This document shows positions 11,041 through 22,120 of a DNA stretch of 64,000 bases, in pieces. The stretch is from Diploptera punctata (taxonomy: Eukaryota > Arthropoda > Insecta > Blattodea > Blaberidae): positions 1 through 64,000 of the forward strand of contig JASPKZ010001241.1 of NCBI GenBank assembly GCA_030220185.1, read 5' to 3'. How positions within the stretch are numbered: the first letter of the stretch is position 1; every line of letters starts with the position of its first letter. Under the pieces are notes generated by a model. The model had not been told where the DNA came from. It worked only from the letters and a program-made list of their open reading frames with translations, and did not search any database. The position numbers and the translations under genes are program-made.

Positions 11041-11641
11041 TAAAATTGAATACCTACATTTCCTTGATTGATAAAAGATAAACAACAAATGTTTTCATTG
11101 AATAATCACATGTAAAAAATGAATAACTGCACATCTGTTAACTCGGTTCATATCTAAAGAACAACTCACTTTGCTTGTCATATTTATTACAGTAAATATC
11201 ATTAATGGTTTCGAAGAATAAATATAACTACGTGATTTGTAATAGAATAGAATATATTTATTTAGCCTGGTGGAGTTAAGGTCATGTGGCCTTTTCTTCA
11301 ATTCACAAGGACAGACATAAGTTATATTTAAATATAAAAATAATACATACTAAACAATTAATTATCTGGTCAAACTGAACAATAATGAAAATAATGTCTA
11401 ATAATACAATAAAATTGAGTACAATTAAAATTAAACTAATGGAAGAATATATACTCATAGGAATAACCGCTCGAATCTACTATACATAAAAAGAAAAAAA
11501 TAAATACAAATATCGTAATGTAATAAACTGTAACGAATTAAACTATCGCTTATATATAAGACATTAGGTAAATACATTGGCAAATCGTAATACTATTTCT
11601 ATTAATTAATGAAAAGATAATTATTAATAGTTAAAAAAGTA

Positions 11642-12177
11642 CAGAGTGTCCCATTCAAACCTCCCACATTTTAATTAAACATAACTAACAAAGTATGCGG
11701 AATTATGAATGAGGCCGATATTAAACGAAACAGAAACAACGCATTTGCATTGCCACACACTGATTTTTGTGGACTTCTCTGAAATCCTGCTCTAATTTCT
11801 TCAATATTTTTTTCTGAAACACGGACACGAGCACCTACTGCTTTTTTCACGCTTCCAGTTGCAGAAACTTCTCAAGCCATGCCTTAATGGTTTTCCCTCA
11901 GGTGCATTTCCTCCATATTCTCTCCGGTAATTTCTTTGCACTCTAATTATTGACTTCGTCTCTGCATACCAGAAAACAATGTGTGCTCGTAGCAGAGGAT
12001 TCGCCATTTTGTTTTATGTCATTATTGTCCAACATGCGACAGATGAATTAACTGCAACAATGGATACAAACATTCTTTGAGTTTCTCTTTCTTGTAATAC
12101 CAACCTCATTTCATAATTTCGCATATTGTGAGAGTTATGATTAATTAAAATTTGGGAGGTTTGAATGGGACATGGTG
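11642..12177 (-). mobile_element. Tc1/mariner-type element T1 with N-terminal HTH relic
   Basis: Terminal inverted repeats of about 36 bp share tcccattcaaacctccca, and TA occurs at both sides (11640-11641 and 12178-12179). The minus strand encodes HIVFWYAETKSIIRVQRNYR followed by EYGGNAPEGK, resembling the N-terminal helix-turn-helix segment of insect mariner-like transposases. The catalytic domain is absent, so this is a deletion derivative. It is inserted in the 3' UTR of the CR1/L2-like LINE. Confidence 0.85.
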
Positions 12178-13690
12178 TAATATTAGTGAGATGTTTTTGT
12201 TACTAATTTTATTTTCAAATTATTTCTGAAAGATGATAAAGATTGGCAGTCTCTGACGTAGGGTGGAAGAGAATTCCATGTTCTAGCAAGAGAAACTGTA
12301 AAAGATTTAGAGTAATGGGTAGTGTGATGAGGAGGAATATAAAAACAATGTGCTGAAGGGATCGGGTATATAATTTATGTGTATCAGAGAGTCTAGTGAA
12401 GCGGTGTGATAAATAATAAGGTAATGATGTGTGTAATATTTTATAGAGAAGAGATAGGGAATGTATGGTTCTACGATCTTGTAGACGAAGCCATAAGAAT
12501 TGTTCTAGGGATGGTGTAACGTGATCAAATCAGCGAATACCAAAAATAAAACGTATGCAAGAATATGAACACGTTGAAGTCTTTGGGTAAGAACAGTATT
12601 TAGATCAGTAAAAAGAGTATCACAATAATCAAAATGGGGCATTTCAAGTGTTTCTACCAACATTTTCCTTGGAGCAAACGGTAAACAATTTCTTATATGA
12701 TTTAATGAGTGTATTACTGAGAAGATTGTTTCGCAAATGTTGTTTATTTGTTTATTCCAATTAAAATTTTTATCCATAAATACTCCTAGATTTTTTACTG
12801 TCTCACTATAAGTGACACATGTAATATTGTATTTGTGTTAATTGACCCTAATAGTCTCTAATGACTGATAATGAGTGATTGCTTGTGACTTTCTAGGATT
12901 TTATTGAAGTCCGTATTTCTTTGTCCATGTCGTTAGAGTCAAGGTCCTCATTACGTTTGGTTACCGCGTATTTAAAGAATATTTGTCTGCGTGAATGTAG
13001 ATCTGCATATCATCTGAGAATAAATTTTATTTGCAATGTTTTAGAGAGTCAGATATGTCATTTATATAGATTGAAAAAAAAAAAAAGCAATGCGCCGAGC
13101 ACCGAACCCTATGGAACTCCAGCTTTTACGATACGTCCAAGAAGAACGTAATGTAGAATTTCCTACAACAGATTGCTGGCGCTCACGAAGGTATGAGTTG
13201 AACCATTGCTTCATACTGTCGGAACGTGAGAGATTTTTTAGTTTAAGCAACAATAAGTCCAATTCTACCGTGTCAAATGCTTTACTAAAGTCAAGTTGTG
13301 TAAGAAGAGTAAGTTTTAGATTATCAGATGCTTCGCGTATGTCTGCACATATATTTAGTAGAGCAGTATTTGTATTGTGTCCTGTCCTGAAGCCTGATTG
13401 GTATTGATCTAAATGGTCGTATTCAGTTAGGTAATCAGTCAGTTGTTTATGGATTAATCGTTCCAAAGCTTTTGAAAGGGTAGGTAAAATGCTAATGGGT
13501 CGAAAATCGTTCGGAGGTAAGGGAGGTTTAAATTTCGGGAGCGGACGTACAAGTGTGGGAAACAAAGGTTTGTAGTGAGGAGTTAAAAAGATGAGTTATG
13601 GTAGGTAGTATAATGTCGATTATTTTGTTAAGAAGAGTGATGAAACGGTCATTCCCTTCTGGTTTTGTTTCTATTGATTTGATAGTTTTC

Positions 13691-13908
13691 AAAAGAATAC
13701 CAGAGCAAAGATTGCCTAAAATTGTTATGGGATGGATCCCAATGTAAAGGAGGAAGAGAGGAAGACCGAAGAAAACTTGGATAGAAGGGGTACAAACAGC
13801 TATGAATATCAGAGGATTGGAGGAAGATCAATGGATGGCCAGAGAGGAATGGCGTTTGGTTTCCGGAAGACGGCGGCAGCTGCCATGAAACTGGATGATG
13901 ATGATGAT
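13691..13908 (+). mobile_element. Short RTE-like LINE insertion with 10-bp target duplication
   Basis: Plus strand encodes KRIPEQRLPKIVMGWIPM, a stop, then KRGRPKKTWIEGVQ and LEEDQWMARGEWRLVSGRRR, the C-terminus of an RTE-like LINE, ending in a (GAT)n tail. gatagttttc occurs at 13681-13690 and 13909-13918. Removing the insertion and one duplicate closes the minus-strand frame of the CR1/L2-like LINE at VKKTIKSI. That confirms the boundaries and shows it is younger than its host LINE. Confidence 0.93.
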
Positions 13909-13950
13909 GATAGTTTTCTTTACGTCATTTTCTATCGACAAATGTGATTA

Positions 13951-14754
13951 ACTCTATTAAGTGCTAATTCAATATTAGGGCAGTAGTGTATTGCAAGGAA
14001 AATTCCAGTAATAAGTTGGGCTACTAGACAAAACCCTAATAAAGATCCAAAATTTCATCATCTTCTGATATTAGAAGGGGATGGAAGATCAATTAAGGCA
14101 TTATTGGCAATTTTGAATAATTGGGAGGTTTAATTCCTCTTTTAACTTTCTTTAATTTCATGACTACTTAAATATGTTCACTAAATAATAACTGTATTAA
14201 TAACATTGTAACTTACTGTGCGGTATCTGATTTCTTTCATTAATTAATGGGATTCAGAGTAAAGATTGTATAAAGAAAAAACGCTAAGTCTCTTTATTTA
14301 CCTTTCAAATATTTGAATACTTCATTTTTCTTTCTTTCTGTAAATATAACGACGTCGGAAACTGACAACATAATATTATGCGAAATCTCTTTCTCATATT
14401 TCCGGTGAAATGGAGGAATTCACAACTTGGGCATGTTATTTTGTCCAACGTCTTATCTGTTGAGCTGTCAATATCTGACAATCGATAAAAACAATCCCAC
14501 TCTTCTCCGTTTACATGACTAAAAATGAGTTGGAAATACCACAACACCAGAAATGAAATTCCCTATTCCCAACATAAAGAAAAAAAGAGCACTGAACTAG
14601 TGGGCTGATAATATATTATGAACATAATGTACAGAATACGCTGTTATAATTAAAATAGCAAATTATCAAGAATGTGTTCCTCTACTTATATACATGCTAA
14701 CATGATCATAAAAATATACTAAATTATAATACAAAACTCAAATATATAAAGTTA
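13951..14754. other. No recognisable feature
   Basis: AT-rich. Possible further 5' sequence of the CR1/L2-like LINE near 13.95-14.15 kb could not be read confidently. Confidence 0.5.
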
Positions 14755-15500
14755 ATGTTTTACTTTTATTGCAATTTTATACTTACTTATTTTAAACATT
14801 TTACTTACTTAATACTTAATACAGGCTTTCCACTTTACAGCAGTTTGCCTTTGATTCCTGCTTTCCAGAGATTCCTATCTTCCCATTGTCCATCTTCCAT
14901 ACCCCTCTTCATCATGGCATCATATATTCCCTCATACCATGCTCTTCTACTTCTTCCCCTTCTCCTTCTGCCTGGTACCATCCAATCCAACACCCGTTTA
15001 GGCCACTGGTCTCCCGGCATCCGTTGTACATGTCCATACCATTGTAGAGCTCTCTTTGTTATCCTATCGATAACAGTTTCTTGTGCATCCATTTCTTGTC
15101 TGATATATGTATTTCGAATATGTTGAGCCTGGATATTCTCATACTTCTCCGTAATCCATCCATTTCGTCGCCAAGATTATTTTCTGCATCCTTTCATTTA
15201 TTGTCCAGCTTTCTGATCCATATGTAAGTATACTTTCTATTATTGTCTGTATAATCCCTTTTTTTGTTTTTCTGGTCAAATTTCTATTCCATAAAAGACC
15301 ATTCAGGGATCTAATCGCCTTCCTTGCACAATTTACTCTTTTAATAATATCTTTTTCACAAGTACTAGATTTATCTATTATAGATCCAAGATATTTAAAT
15401 TCTTTAACACGTTTAATTATCATATTTATTTGTAGGTCTTCTGAATTTCCTCTGATTACCATATATTCTGTTTTAATATAATTTATCTTCACATTTTAAT
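14755..15500 (-). mobile_element. RTE-like LINE, thumb to C-terminus, one frameshift
   Basis: Two minus-strand frames together form the end of an RT. Frame one (15492-15139) has VKEFKYLGSIIDKSSTCEKD and LTYGSESWTI. Frame two (15092-14835) has ALQWYGHVQRMPGDQWPKRV and PGRRRRGRSRRAWYEGI and ends in a stop. A frameshift near 15.13 kb separates them. The 3' tail is a degenerate AAGT-type repeat. One of the better preserved LINE ends in the window, but still 5'-truncated. Confidence 0.85.
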
Positions 15501-15514
15501 TAAGCATTTAATTT

Positions 15515-15812
15515 AGGCATATGCCGTAGCGTAGTGGTTAAGGCACTGCGCTACAAGCCGGAAGGTCCAGGGTTCAAGTCTCGGTGGGGTCTGGATTTTT
15601 AAACTGACCCAAACCTTCTGGCGGCACTATGGCCCTGGGGTCGACTCAGCCTCTAACGGAAATGAGTACCAGACGCTTGTTCTGGGGTAAAGGCGGCCGT
15701 CACGCAGGGCTGACAACCCGGCTGACATCAAGTGCCGACTGTCTAGAAATGATGGGAGCCTTAACCTCCCACTACCCCAAGGGCCTCCTGAGGCCTGTAG
15801 TGGGAATACTTT

Positions 15813-15816
<4 letters not shown>
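15515..15816 (+). mobile_element. SINE B copy
   Basis: Same order of blocks as at 10653-10964: tgccgtagcgtagtggttaa, gggttcaagtc, ctggcggcactatggccctg, tgccgactgtctagaa, then a T-rich tail passing directly into (TA)n. No clear target duplication found. Confidence 0.93.

Positions 15817-15842
<26 letters not shown>
15817..15842. repeat. (TA)n microsatellite
   Basis: TA run between the SINE B tail and a 5'-truncated SINE A3 body. Confidence 0.95.
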
Positions 15843-15843
<1 letters not shown>

Positions 15844-16436
15844 CTCCTTGATGAGGTTTTTTCGGAGTTTTTCCTTACCTGTAAGACTAATATCAGAAAG
15901 CTTAGAGCCCATCGGTCCTCGAAAACCATCCGGCATCATCATTATTATTATTATCATCACCATCATTCACCGGTATGGAAAACTACGGGAAGCTACCACA
16001 TCGATAATTCCCTAGTAAAGCTGCAAAAAAACTCCAAGCGCTACAGGCCTAGAATGCCCTTGGCTGACCATCCGGCTGCTGGCCTCACATCCAAATGTGT
16101 TAATCACAGGGGTAGACGATCATCTAGCCAGTGTAGGGGTGACATGTGGTCAGCATGTCGGATCCCCCGCCGTTACAGCTGGTAATCTCAACCTGGAGTC
16201 GCTACTTATTGTCGCTAGCCAAATGCCTCACGATGCTGGGTGGGCACCGGTTCCATACTGGCCGAAATTCCATGAGAAAAATGTCTTCCCTCATGGAGAC
16301 TAGAACCAGCGCAAGTGCTGTAGCCCTGCGCCAAGGCTTCTTGCCTTAACCACTCGGCTACGGCGCGGGACAGTAAAGCTGCAAAGCATAGCATAAAAAT
16401 TGTAGTGAAAGGTCTGCCTTTGGGCAGAACACTATA
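15843..16436 (+). mobile_element. SINE A3, 5'-truncated, split by SINE C
   Basis: Body of SINE A3 (ttccttacctgtaagac, then ggaaaactacgggaagct) to 16027. It is interrupted by SINE C and resumes at 16386 with gcatagcataaa and gtgaaaggtctgcctttggg, ending in cagaacacta(ta)n. The last block equals the 3' end of the LINE at 6.5 kb. The tRNA-like head is missing. Confidence 0.9.
16028..16371 (-). mobile_element. SINE C, intact copy with 14-bp target duplication
   Basis: Minus-strand tRNA-derived SINE. Its head (right end) contains ccgtagccgagtggttaagg and a B-box-like segment near 16307. It is bounded by agtaaagctgcaaa at 16014-16027 and 16372-16385, a perfect 14-bp duplication inside SINE A3. This is the reference copy for the family; decayed copies lie at 3.9, 18.8 and 52.9 kb. 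Confidence 0.95.
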
Positions 16437-16486
16437 TATATATATATATATATATATGTGTATGTGTGTGTGTGTGTGTGTGTCTG
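16433..16486. repeat. (TA)n(TG)n compound microsatellite
   Basis: TA run grown from the SINE A3 tail that passes into TG repeats. Confidence 0.95.
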
Positions 16487-16695
16487 TATAATATTCCATC
16501 ATCGCTATTATAAACTTGTTCATCATCGTAAGCTTTCTGCATTGAACCACGTGTCCATTTCGTGTTCAGAATTTTTAGCTGTTGCTGTTACCGATTGTTA
16601 GGTTTTCCGATTGTGCGTTTTCTTTGTTCTCTACATATTAAAATAAATAAATACATAAATGGAAAGACTTCAGAGACTGAAAGTAGTTCGGGATA

Positions 16696-16918
16696 TGTGT
16701 CACGAATGAGAAGTGAAAAGAGAGCATGGAAGTATTGTACTGAAGGGAAATTGCCCAGTAGTGAGGTCAAGAATGGAATGGGATATCATGATTTGAGGAA
16801 GGTGAATAATTATGCAGGGAATGATTGGGAGATATTAGTTCAGGATATGGAGAGATTTATGTCCTCGCGCCCAAGAACCTCGGGATTTAATAGCACAAAT
16901 GAGTTAGGTAGATAATTA
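16696..16918 (+). mobile_element. LINE-E 3'-end fragment
   Basis: Decayed plus-strand copy of the LINE-E C-terminal block: SEKRAWKY, then EVKNGMGYHDLRKVNN, then GNDWEILVQDMERFM align by eye with the 10.3 kb copy. Ends at ttaggtagata, a degenerate (GTTA)n tail. Confidence 0.65.
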
Positions 16919-17711
16919 AAAATGTCATTACATAAAATAATAACTACCTCAAGAATACTGAAAGAATCAGAGACGTCTAGTCCGTATCTTAACGTTTCGG
17001 CTTCTGGCCGCTTTTCATTTTAGTAGAGACAAGAATTTAATCTGACAAAGCTGGATTTTTACTATGTAAATATAAAACTACTGTTGGCTGTCGTACATGT
17101 TTGTTTAGGAAATGTGGTTAGAAGGGCAGCATTCAATTTCATTGGACATCGTTCGATATTTTTACTGAACTCTGGAAATATTTAATATTCTTGATCCTTT
17201 GCGTGGCCTGCACGTTATCCATGTTTACATTATGGATTTCCTATCATTTCCATATTTGTTTTGTGGGGAAAGGACTAGCTTTTTTCTTTCTTTTTTTTTT
17301 TTTTGCATTCATTTAGTTGGATGTGGATGATTCTATCAAAATTAACGTCATAATTAACCGTAAAACATAATATTTTTTATCAAAATAATTTTGAAATAAA
17401 AGAAAAGCTCATTTGTCAAAAAAAACTTGACACTGATATCCTGAAATGTTAATTTTACCATCTTCTCTGCTATAGCCCTACATAATACAGATCTACTTTA
17501 TTTTCAATTTTATAAATAACTTCACTTCAATAGGACATAAAAATTATATTCTTCACGGAATCTCAGCAATTTTGATAATATATCGCAGAGAAGATAATTT
17601 TCATTAGTTCGTTTTAAATATTGTACAACCGACACAGTATATTACGATGCGATGTTGGCAAGTGATTTCTAAGATTCAGTAAAACATTTCATAAACGTGC
17701 GTTGTACAACA
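16919..17711. other. No recognisable feature
   Basis: AT-rich single-copy-like DNA. The last 80 bp (from about 17636, tattacgatgcgatg) recur before MITE R copy 2 at 48966, so the repeat may start earlier than its inverted termini suggest. Confidence 0.5.
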
Positions 17712-18146
17712 TTTTTTCGCGCGATGGTGTTTTCAAATTAATAAATGATGGTAAAAGAACAACATCTTTATTGGAAATATTTGCGTTCATTATAAACAAC
17801 TCACTAATGTTAACAGTGTGGGCAATGTTTATTAGTTGAGATTATAGCAGGCCGTGACACCAATCAGTGATACAATGGCGGCAAGTATGTATTTATTGTT
17901 TTATATTGTTTCAAATATAATTCAGTTTATTTAAAATGCAGTGATCTGTTTCGTAGAATGCATTTTAACACTACCTCTGGGATATATTTTTGTATATACA
18001 TTGTACGTAGTATACATAACAGGCAGTAGTTTTACTTCCCACTCGAGGTTTGTACTAGTAATTTTGCAGTATAGTTATTTGTGTTTGACAACCCTGAAAT
18101 GTAGGAATCATGGTCGCCATTGCAAAATGCAATATCGTGCAAAAAT
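17712..18146. mobile_element. MITE R, copy 1
   Basis: About 435-bp sequence bounded by inverted ends (ttttttcgcgcgatggtg and caatatcgtgcaaaaa). It matches 48991-49450 over its length, sharing tatacattgtacgtagtata and gcaatgtttattagttga. No coding potential, so a non-autonomous TIR element. No database family name was available. Confidence 0.75.
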
Positions 18147-18330
18147 TAGTTTTCTATATCTCATTATTTTTCTTTGTATTTAACGTACATTAGATAGGGA
18201 CAGTCTACCAAACAATTTAATTTATCTTGCTTGAACACAGTTTATTATTATTTTATTTTTAATTTAAATTATTGTATTATCGATCTTATATTAAAGACAA
18301 TATTATCTTAAGATAAAAACTTAAAATATG

Positions 18331-18480
18331 TACCTTTTTGGCAGGTTCCGTCGTCCTCAATTATGTTAAAATATTATATTTAAAATATTATCTGGAGGCC
18401 TTTCGGAAGTTAACTTCCATCATCAGCAGGATGAGCTTCTGCTACTAGTTGTTGTTGTTTATGACGATATATTATCTTAT
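18331..18480 (-). mobile_element. Penelope-like terminal repeat fragment
   Basis: Contains gttccgtcgtcctcaa, shared with 26.3 and 33.0 kb, followed by a hammerhead-like core on the minus strand. Animal Penelope-like elements are known to carry hammerhead motifs in their terminal repeats. The assignment here rests on that motif alone. Confidence 0.6.
18391..18430 (-). ncRNA. Hammerhead-ribozyme-like core
   Basis: The minus strand reads CTGATGA (18420-18426), stem II hairpin GGAAGTTAACTTCC, then GAAA (18401-18404). The last A opens a self-complementary stem III, AGGCCT (18396-18401), followed by C as H17. Short stem I: CTG before the core pairs with CAG after it. This fits the CUGANGA...GAAA...UH hammerhead consensus with minimal stem III. 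Activity is untested. Confidence 0.6.
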
Positions 18481-18622
18481 TAATCTAATATTCACTTAGT
18501 ATTTAATAATAGAGTTAATTGTTATTGCTAAATTCTAATGTAACATATGTTTGTCCTGGTGAGTGGAAGAGGTCACATGGCCTTAACTCAACCAGGCTAA
18601 ATAAATAAAATAAATAAACTTA
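18481..18622 (+). mobile_element. CR1/L2-like LINE 3' terminus
   Basis: Carries gtggaagaggtcacatggcc and ttaactcaaccaggc followed by (AATAAATA)n. The same 3' block ends the LINEs at 11.25 kb (minus) and 41.65 kb (plus). Only the 3' UTR is present here. Confidence 0.7.
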
Positions 18623-18774
18623 TTTTCTTTATTTCAGTGTATCAATTCTCATTTAACACCAAAAAGTAATCGATATTATATTTGAAAATGGTTTCAAATC
18701 TCACGTTTATAAAGTACAAGGAATAATTTATATATATATATGAGTAATATAATACTTTCGTTACAGAGGAATGA

Positions 18775-19065
18775 TCCATATCGTCACGAAGCGACAAACT
18801 TTTAACACTCGTTGGCTTTTTAGCCTGCAGCTGATATACGTTATCAGTTAACACAGAATCAAATACTGGAGAAGCCGGAGTAGGAGTGACAGATGGATCC
18901 TCCAGCCGATATAGCTGTTTTCTGAACCTGGAGGCGCTACTTAAATAGCTACCAAAATTCTTCTCAATATGAGAGGATACAATCTCATAAATTAGCCAAA
19001 ATTTCACAAGCAAAAATTCTCCCATACGAGTTTCTCGCGTCCCGAAGCTCTCGACCGAGTTGATT
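18775..19065 (-). mobile_element. SINE C, strongly diverged copy
   Basis: Shares with SINE C the order ggagtgacag, ggatcctccagccg, ctggaggcgctact and a final region with ttcacaagcaaaaattct. Extensive substitution suggests an old insertion. Confidence 0.6.
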
Positions 19066-19385
19066 ATACTCCCCTATGTTATTTGTAGTTTAGATATTAT
19101 AAAGCTTCGTTAAACAAAATATACAACAGATCCAGTTAGTTCAGACGACTCGTATTTGTGAAGTCCTAGCTTCAAATGCAGGAACCAAGCCACCCGACTT
19201 GAGATTCTTATCATTCTTAGTTGTCAAATAAAGTAGTGGAAAGTAATTTCATTATTACGATCAATTTCATGATTCATAAATATTTCATGTCATTACATTA
19301 ATTTTAGCCCATCGCTATGGTCTTATTACTGTCCTAGTCTCAGAAGCAGAGGGCTCCGGTTCGCCTCGTTTATTAACACTGAATG
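19066..19385. other. No recognisable feature
   Basis: Short unassigned spacer. Confidence 0.5.
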
Positions 19386-20034
19386 ATAACTAACTTACTC
19401 ACTGGCACTATCGAACCCGTAGGTTAATGGCAGCGCGGACATAAGCTCCCCATACATACCTATCCTGAGCCAATGTTTTCCAATCATTCCCTGTATAATC
19501 TACGTCCCTCAAATCGTAGTTAATGTTATTCTCCCACCTCATTCTTGGTCTACTAACTGGGCTTTTTCCCTCTGGTTTTCCTACAAGAAGCTTCCATGCA
19601 CGTCTTTAATTCCCCATTCGTGCCACATGTCCTGCCAATTGCAGTCTACGAGACTTAACTGTTCTCATTGTATCGGCTTCCTATAAAGACCATGTAGTTC
19701 ATTGTTATGTAATCTTCTCCATTCAGCTGTCTGTTCATCTCTCTTTGGTCCAAAAATGTTCCTAACAACTTCATTCTCAAATCCTCGTAATCTCCTTTCC
19801 TCCCTTAAAGTAAGAATCCATGTTTCACATGCATATATATATAACTGGTAGAATAATAGTTTTATATATTTTCAGTTTCATGATTTTTTAAGGGAGTTGG
19901 GACGTCAAGAGTCTCTGTAATGCATTGTAGCACGTATTCCCAGAATTGAGCCACTGTTCAATTTCTTTGTGCATCTCATTCCTATTTGTGATTATTGTTC
20001 CCAGGTATTTGAATTCAGCCACTTTCGTGATATT
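19386..20034 (-). mobile_element. LINE-E remnant (thumb to 3' end)
   Basis: Minus-strand copy colinear with the 9.3 and 10.3 kb copies. It encodes VAEFKYLGTIITNRNEMHKE near 20010 and the terminal block ending at ctaacttactcactgg (19388). Stops and small deletions throughout. On its right it is joined to a SINE A2 tail. Confidence 0.8.
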
Positions 20035-20175
20035 GTCTATAAATGTTCGTGTTGTTTTAGGGAGGCAATTCATGTCCTTGTATGGTAAAAAAATGTGTAT
20101 GATAGAGATTTTAAAACCCTTTCCCGACAGGTCGTATCTAAGTAAGAGATGGACATGTACCTATGTGGAGAGAGG
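20035..20175 (+). mobile_element. SINE A2 3' part
   Basis: Shares ttttaaaaccctttcccgac and aggtcgtat with the ends of SINE A2 copies at 61.5 kb and 58.9 kb. The tRNA-like head is absent. Confidence 0.6.
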
Positions 20176-20381
20176 ATAAACTAATCGTAAAGTAAAAAAA
20201 GAAATAACGAAAATTGAATGCAGAATTTTATGGAAAACACATTAAATATGAGATAAAACTAATATGCAGCCTGTTGGATACAACCAAAGATTATACGACC
20301 CTAGGTGTTGAAACTTCTAAATATAAAACTGAAACAGTAAAAATATCGCCTATTAATATTTTAACATGGAAATAATTAGTA

Positions 20382-20735
20382 CGTCGGTCGCTGTGTCCTA
20401 GAGGTTATGTTCCTTGTCTCCAGTTCCGAAGGACACGTGTTCAAACAGGCCGTGGTCGATAGATTTTTTGTAGGATGGAAAAATCCAAAGAACAATTCCA
20501 CTGGGATAGACTTTAAACCGTAGATCCCGAGTCTGAATATTTTCCGGCTCGTAAAAGAACAACAAGCCTGAATAAAAATGCCTCTGTACAAAATTTACCG
20601 ATTTTCCCATCTAGTAATACCTTAGTTACCCACTAGATGCCTCGTCTAGGCGATAGGACGACCTCGTTGACATCTATAGGTAAATGAACATAACTAAATT
20701 AACTTGGTCAATAAGTTCCCATTAGGGAGCGCTCT
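20382..20735 (+). mobile_element. SINE D2 copy
   Basis: tRNA-like head (gtcctagaggttatgttcct, then acgtgttcaaacagg). The body contains cttaaa/gagcctgaa-type blocks in sense orientation and ends with tgacatctataggtaaatg and aacttggtcaataag. The 39.4 kb copy shares the same tail on the minus strand. D1 copies at 46.5 and 55.2 kb have a different tail. Confidence 0.8.
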
Positions 20736-20820
20736 GATCCCGGCACAGGGAAGGAAAGAGCTTAAGAAAGAACAAAAATTAATACAGTTTAAGTATCCGA
20801 AGACAACTGACATGAGTAAT

Positions 20821-22120
20821 AACACTAGTCAACACTGGTTTTGTTGCCCTTGATATAAGATTAATTTCGGATATATTTATGTTCACAATTCATGAAATTA
20901 TCAATGATTTTGGAAGTTTTGCTCTGGTTTTTTTAAAATCTTTTTTTTTATTTTACACTACAAAAATCGGAAAATATGCAAAGAAATAACATACATATTT
21001 ATAATATCAATTTGGTTTAAAGAATTAGTATACACCGACGTAAATAGAAAGAAAAATGTCGAAAATCCATGTTACACTCGTACTTCACTGAAACGCCTTT
21101 CATAAGATTTCCTTCTATATTTTTATTTTGGGGACAATCTCATTTTAAAGACCAGCAGTAATCTGCCATCATGTGGCGGTCCCATCTGCCCTGATACCTT
21201 TCCTCCATTACTTTTAGATCCTAGGGAAAACGCTCTCCCTGTTCGTCACTGTAATTTCCTGATTATCCGAAAATCTACCCAGGTGACTGTGGAGCAAGTA
21301 TAACTGTATACTCATATTTGTTCCTAGAATCTTGAAACTTGTCAACATGTTTTGCACAATTTCCTTATAATTTGGTTCTTTATAGTGTGGCAAGAAGTAA
21401 TAGACTCGTGAGTACTAAAACGTACCATTAATAGTAATAACTGGAAGGCGCACAAACGTGCACACGAGTCTATTACCAACATAGAAACCCAAACGAATGG
21501 TACCTACCCCTCTAAGCTATAATGAATAACATATACGCTCGGAGTGGGGATGACGACTTATGGGAGGAGTCATCGCCCTTATAAGGCAAGGACGCGTGTG
21601 AAAACACTCTCACGCTCCTACGTTCCACAATAGTCAAGTTCTTCAGTAACCGTTCGCGAAGGTGATATTAAAACACGTGAGCGGAAGTGATCCATCAACT
21701 CCACACCGAAAGAAATATAAAACACTGTAGATATACTATTGTACATACAAATGTATCCAATAAAATAAAATAATAAGTGTATAATTTAAAACATCCCTGA
21801 GTGATCATATTCTACCCTGAGCGAACCGGCACAATAGTTACCTAGGAAATTTTCTACTACCAATACAAAACCCTTCCCAGCTTCACTTTCCGGAACAGTC
21901 ATAACTTTGTTAAAATTTCCATCTTTCATCAATTGCCAAATTTGAGGACCATAAAATATCCTGCCTTTTAATTTATCCATACTGAGTTTAGAAAATTTTG
22001 TACAAATCTATTTGAAACATTCTCCTTCCTTGTCCAAAGCTTTGATGAATTGTTTTATCATATCCAGATGCACGTCGTGGGTACTTTAATTTTGTCAAAT
22101 ATCTGAGATCACGGCCGATG
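20821..22120 (-). pseudogene. Relic of an uncharacterised repeat-borne protein, interrupted
   Basis: Minus-strand pieces form one protein in order. First (22100-21786): DVHLDMIKQFIKALDKEGECF, FSKLSMDKLKGRIFYGPQIW and FVLVVENFLGN. Second (21390-21050): NYKEIVQNMLTSFKILG, NMSIQLYLLHSHLGRF, MEERYQGRWDRHMMADYCWS and KYECNMDFRHFSFYL. A stop and frameshifts are present, and about 390 bp of foreign DNA separates the pieces. A second copy of the YCW motif region lies at 30.45 kb. I recall similar predicted proteins in insect genomes but know no function. The right limit is uncertain. Confidence 0.65.
21391..21780. mobile_element. Insertion within the 21-22 kb relic, possibly a solo LTR
   Basis: This GC-richer block separates the two halves of the protein relic. 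It carries taatagactcgtg near its start and an inverted cacgagtctatta about 60 bp on, a cttataaggcaag TATA-like stretch, and AATAAA-rich DNA near its right end. That arrangement would fit a plus-oriented solo LTR. No target duplication was found. Confidence 0.35.

Larger units (their letters stand above)
11228..13950 (-). mobile_element. CR1/L2- or Jockey-like LINE, RT to 3' UTR, with two nested insertions
   Basis: Minus-strand LINE. Reading 5' to 3' on the minus strand: linker ENDVKKTI then KSIETKPEGNDRFITLLN (13.95-13.62 kb, split by a nested LINE); a frameshift near 13560; NDFRPISILPTLSKALERLI, QSGFRTGHNTNTALL and LDFSKAFDTV (RT motifs); a catalytic box mutated to FSDDMQIY (13009-13020 encodes FSDD); then MPHFDYCDTLF and LPYYLSHRF near the C-terminus. 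The 3' UTR ends at about 11250 with a block also found at 18.56 and 41.65 kb, followed by an A+T tail. A mariner-like element (11642-12177) sits in the 3' UTR. Clade is inferred from motif style. Confidence 0.85.

Noticed and set aside
18642..19025. 127-codon minus-strand frame as a gene
   Set aside because: Overlaps the diverged SINE C; no protein motif.
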